This document shows, in pieces, positions 62,311-64,000 of a stretch of DNA of 64,000 nt. Source of the DNA: JBBROS01 sp963752225. GTDB taxonomy: Bacteria > Pseudomonadota > Alphaproteobacteria > Acetobacterales > Acetobacteraceae. The number at the start of each line of letters is the position of its first letter. Positions within the stretch are counted from its first letter, which is position 1. A program made the translations under genes and the position numbers. The DNA is taken from positions 990,785 to 1,054,784 of the forward strand of contig CAVVXS010000009.1 of NCBI GenBank assembly GCA_963752225.1, written 5' to 3'. The notes beneath the pieces are model-generated. The model made no database searches, was not told the DNA's origin, and saw nothing but the letters and a program-made list of their open reading frames with translations.

Positions 62311-63148
62311 TTAGCCTCCTTGCCTGCTCAAGGTTGTAAAAGGCGGTATCGGAACCGGTACTCCAGAATGCTCGCCCGTGCGGTTCTGGTGGCGTCGGCT
62401 CGGGAGACCTCCGCTGAGGTCCAACCCTAGAAAGCGTCCGTGCCGCCCGCCATCGGCATTCGTGCAGCCCCGTCCCGCAGAGGTTCCGATTGCGGACCGC
62501 GACGTGGTTGCAAGACGACCCTGCGCCGGACGCGGGAGGACATAGGGCGTGCGGCTCTCGCTGCGGTGCTGGGGTTGGCGGGAGGGGGGCTCACGCGAAG
62601 TTCGTGGCCAGTACGCACGTTTCGGGCCATCGTGCACGGCGCGACTACTCCGGGCGGACAGACCGCACTGGGTTCGCCGCCGGGAATGGAGCGAAAATGA
62701 TGGGAAAGAAGATGCGTCCGGATATGCTTGGCTCCACCCGCGGACCCTGATGCTTGGTTACGGCCATGATCCCGCGCTGTCCGAAGGGTCGGTGAAGCCG
62801 CCAGTCTTTCTAGGACGAAAGCAGCGATCAGGAGAGGAGGCTGCCGCTGTTCGGGCCGCTAACACGAAGGCCGCCAGCGTTTGCAACGCAATTGAGCAAC
62901 CTAGCTGATGGGCGACAAAAGCTTGATGGCAGCCGGGCGACCCGGCACCCGGAATGCTGCACCCCGACATGCGTCAGGATGGCAGCGGCCCCTTGAAACC
63001 GGGATGTCCTTCGGTTCGCTCGCCGCGGGCTCCATTCCAAAAGAGACGCGCGTCTCGGCTACGGATGTTCACGGTCTCAAACGGGTTGTAAGCCGTGTGC
63101 TGGACGGCGTGCGCTAGGGCGACAACCAAGTTGAGCATGTCTCGGTAG
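62311..63148. other. 838-bp gap, nothing recognised
   Basis: Short frames on both strands without family resemblance. It separates accessory cargo from the small phage-type genes and may contain a boundary of the insertion. Confidence 0.45.
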
Positions 63149-63274
63149 AACTCCTCAATCTCGTCCTCGGCGGCTTACCTCGTCTACCTCCCGCTGCTCG
63201 TCGCCGCGTGCAACCTAGTTGGCGTCGTCTGCCCGCCGCCTGCTGCCGGGTCGCGCTGGCTTCCGGTTTACCGC

Positions 63275-63460
63275 GTGATCAGTTTCATTGCCTTGAATTT
63301 CGGTCACCAGGCCAATGCCGTGCCACCCGATTTGCCGCCCTCGGTTGTCGGGCAGGTCGAAGCCGCCGCCGCCGCGGTAACTGCCGCCGTCCCAGCTGCC
63401 GCCGCCGTGACCGAGGCCGCCCAGGTACTCGCGTCCGTCGAGCAGGCGGTGTCCAAGTGA
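63275..63460 (+). CDS. small holin-like membrane protein
   Basis: From GTG 63275 the frame gives 61 residues with an Ala/Val-rich helix. The same frame is open back to a TAG at 63146-63148, and the upstream part reads AAYLVYLPLLVAACNLVGVV, a clear transmembrane helix resembling small phage membrane proteins of about 100 residues. No ATG, GTG or TTG opens that extension. Either a rare start is used or the start has been lost. Its stop overlaps the next gene's GTG. Confidence 0.5.
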   Translation: MISFIALNFGHQANAVPPDLPPSVVGQVEAAAAAVTAAVPAAAAVTEAAQVLASVEQAVSK

Positions 63461-63708
63461 GCGGGATCCGGTTCGCCGCCCTAGCGGTTGCTGGCATGCT
63501 GTGCGGGTGCACGGCGGCTGAAGATGTCAGGCTCGCGCATGATGCAGAGGTCGCTGCCGTCCACGTGCGCGCCCTCTGTGCCTATGAAGGCGTGTTGGTG
63601 CTCGTCGATGGCACAGCAGTCGGGTTGGCAGCCGATGCGACGTCCGACATGATCTGTGCGGCTGCCAAGGCGGTTCCGGCGCCCGGGCCTATGCCGGTGG
63701 CATCATGA
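63457..63708 (+). CDS. small lipoprotein
   Basis: 83 residues. The N-terminus has a signal with lipobox-like LCGC (AALAVAGMLCGCTAAEDV), then a short periplasmic part with two further Cys. The GTG overlaps the previous stop and its stop overlaps the next ATG. A phage outer-membrane spanin-like role is possible from its place after a membrane gene; unproven. Confidence 0.6.
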   Translation: MSGIRFAALAVAGMLCGCTAAEDVRLAHDAEVAAVHVRALCAYEGVLVLVDGTAVGLAADATSDMICAAAKAVPAPGPMPVAS

Positions 63709-63938
63709 ACTCGGAAATCGGCGTGCGCATGATCGCCGAGCGCATCATGCTCAGGGTGACTGCGCATGGAGAGACCAGGCTCCTGGAGCTCGAGTTGGCC
63801 GCGGCCCAGGATCTGCGCGACAACTTGATCGAGTGCGTCGGCTACCTGGAAAGGGAGCAGTCAGTAATGGGCAGCTTCCACGGCTTCATGCGGAGCCTGG
63901 AGGCAATCGCGCCGCCGCGGCAGCTTCCGGCGCCCTGA
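63705..63938 (+). CDS. hypothetical small protein
   Basis: 77 residues, helical (LLELELAAAQDLRDNLIECV), with no recognised family. ATGA overlap with the lipoprotein stop (63705-63708). Last gene of the coupled trio, directly before a terminator. Confidence 0.6.
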   Translation: MNSEIGVRMIAERIMLRVTAHGETRLLELELAAAQDLRDNLIECVGYLEREQSVMGSFHGFMRSLEAIAPPRQLPAP

Positions 63939-63963
63939 CCACACAGTCGACTAAACAGTATGC

Positions 63964-63997
63964 GCCGCCCCGGGGGAAACCTCGGGGCGGCCTTTTT
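63964..63997 (+). terminator. rho-independent terminator
   Basis: 9-bp perfect GC arms (63964-63972 and 63983-63991) followed by five T (63993-63997), 25 bp after the last gene. Confidence 0.88.
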
Positions 63998-64000
63998 GCG

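Noticed and set aside
1..64000. CRISPR array, tRNA or rRNA genes
   Set aside because: No regularly spaced direct repeats, no cloverleaf-like sequence and no rRNA-like conserved blocks were seen.

Overview
High-GC DNA whose gene set suits an alphaproteobacterium, probably a soil or plant-associated Methylobacterium-, Azospirillum- or Skermanella-like lineage. Pointers are a LOV-domain histidine kinase, DUF2066, DUF2934 and YccF proteins, PhzF/OsmC/GFA-type accessory enzymes and an ISAzo13-family insertion sequence. The genus is inference. No tRNA, rRNA or CRISPR array was seen.

Layout. (1) 1-10.3 kb looks like a phage or plasmid backbone. It has a large primase-polymerase/helicase fusion with an apparent antisense-RNA-type leader, a repeat-rich gap that could be an origin, a run of overlapping small genes, minus-strand small genes with their own terminators, a metallophosphoesterase and a MazF/PemK-like protein. 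The last kilobase (63.1-64 kb) again holds tiny overlapping membrane, lipoprotein and small genes closed by a strong terminator, so backbone-type DNA appears to flank the cargo. (2) 10.5-14 kb holds an AT-richer orphan gene followed by a graveyard of broken genes. (3) 14-19.7 kb is a signalling block: a blue-light (LOV) histidine kinase divergent from a response regulator, then a Cache-type histidine kinase and a second response regulator. (4) 20-62.3 kb is accessory metabolism: four LysR, one GlxA/AraC and one ArsR-type regulator; four intact MFS transporters plus broken ones; a lactate-permease-type transporter; two enolase-superfamily enzymes; two intact PhzF proteins and one broken one; tautomerases, RidA, a cupin, an epoxide hydrolase, a nitronate monooxygenase, two isochorismatase-family hydrolases, three GFA proteins and two DUF2066 paralogues.

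Two catabolic-looking modules stand out. One (about 32.0-38.5 kb, plus strand) runs GlxA-type regulator, two 4-oxalocrotonate-type tautomerases, a Tat-signal microprotein, a small unknown, an enolase-superfamily enzyme, an MFS carrier and a DUF2066 protein. The other (about 49.8-54.1 kb, minus strand) runs RidA, PhzF, a tartrate-dehydratase-like enolase and an LctP-type permease, divergent from a LysR gene. Both join a regulator, an enolase-superfamily acid dehydratase or racemase, and an organic-acid-type transporter. The substrates are unknown.

Gene decay is striking. At least fifteen remnants are visible (membrane protein, DmeF, pyrophosphatase, DUF6328, VOC, ICL/PEP mutase, MFS, TetR, CGNR, GST, YcaQ, EamA, PhzF, PH domain, a small phage gene), many with identifiable frameshifts or nonsense codons, which suggests weakly selected cargo. 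All family names come from reading motifs by eye and were not checked by searching.
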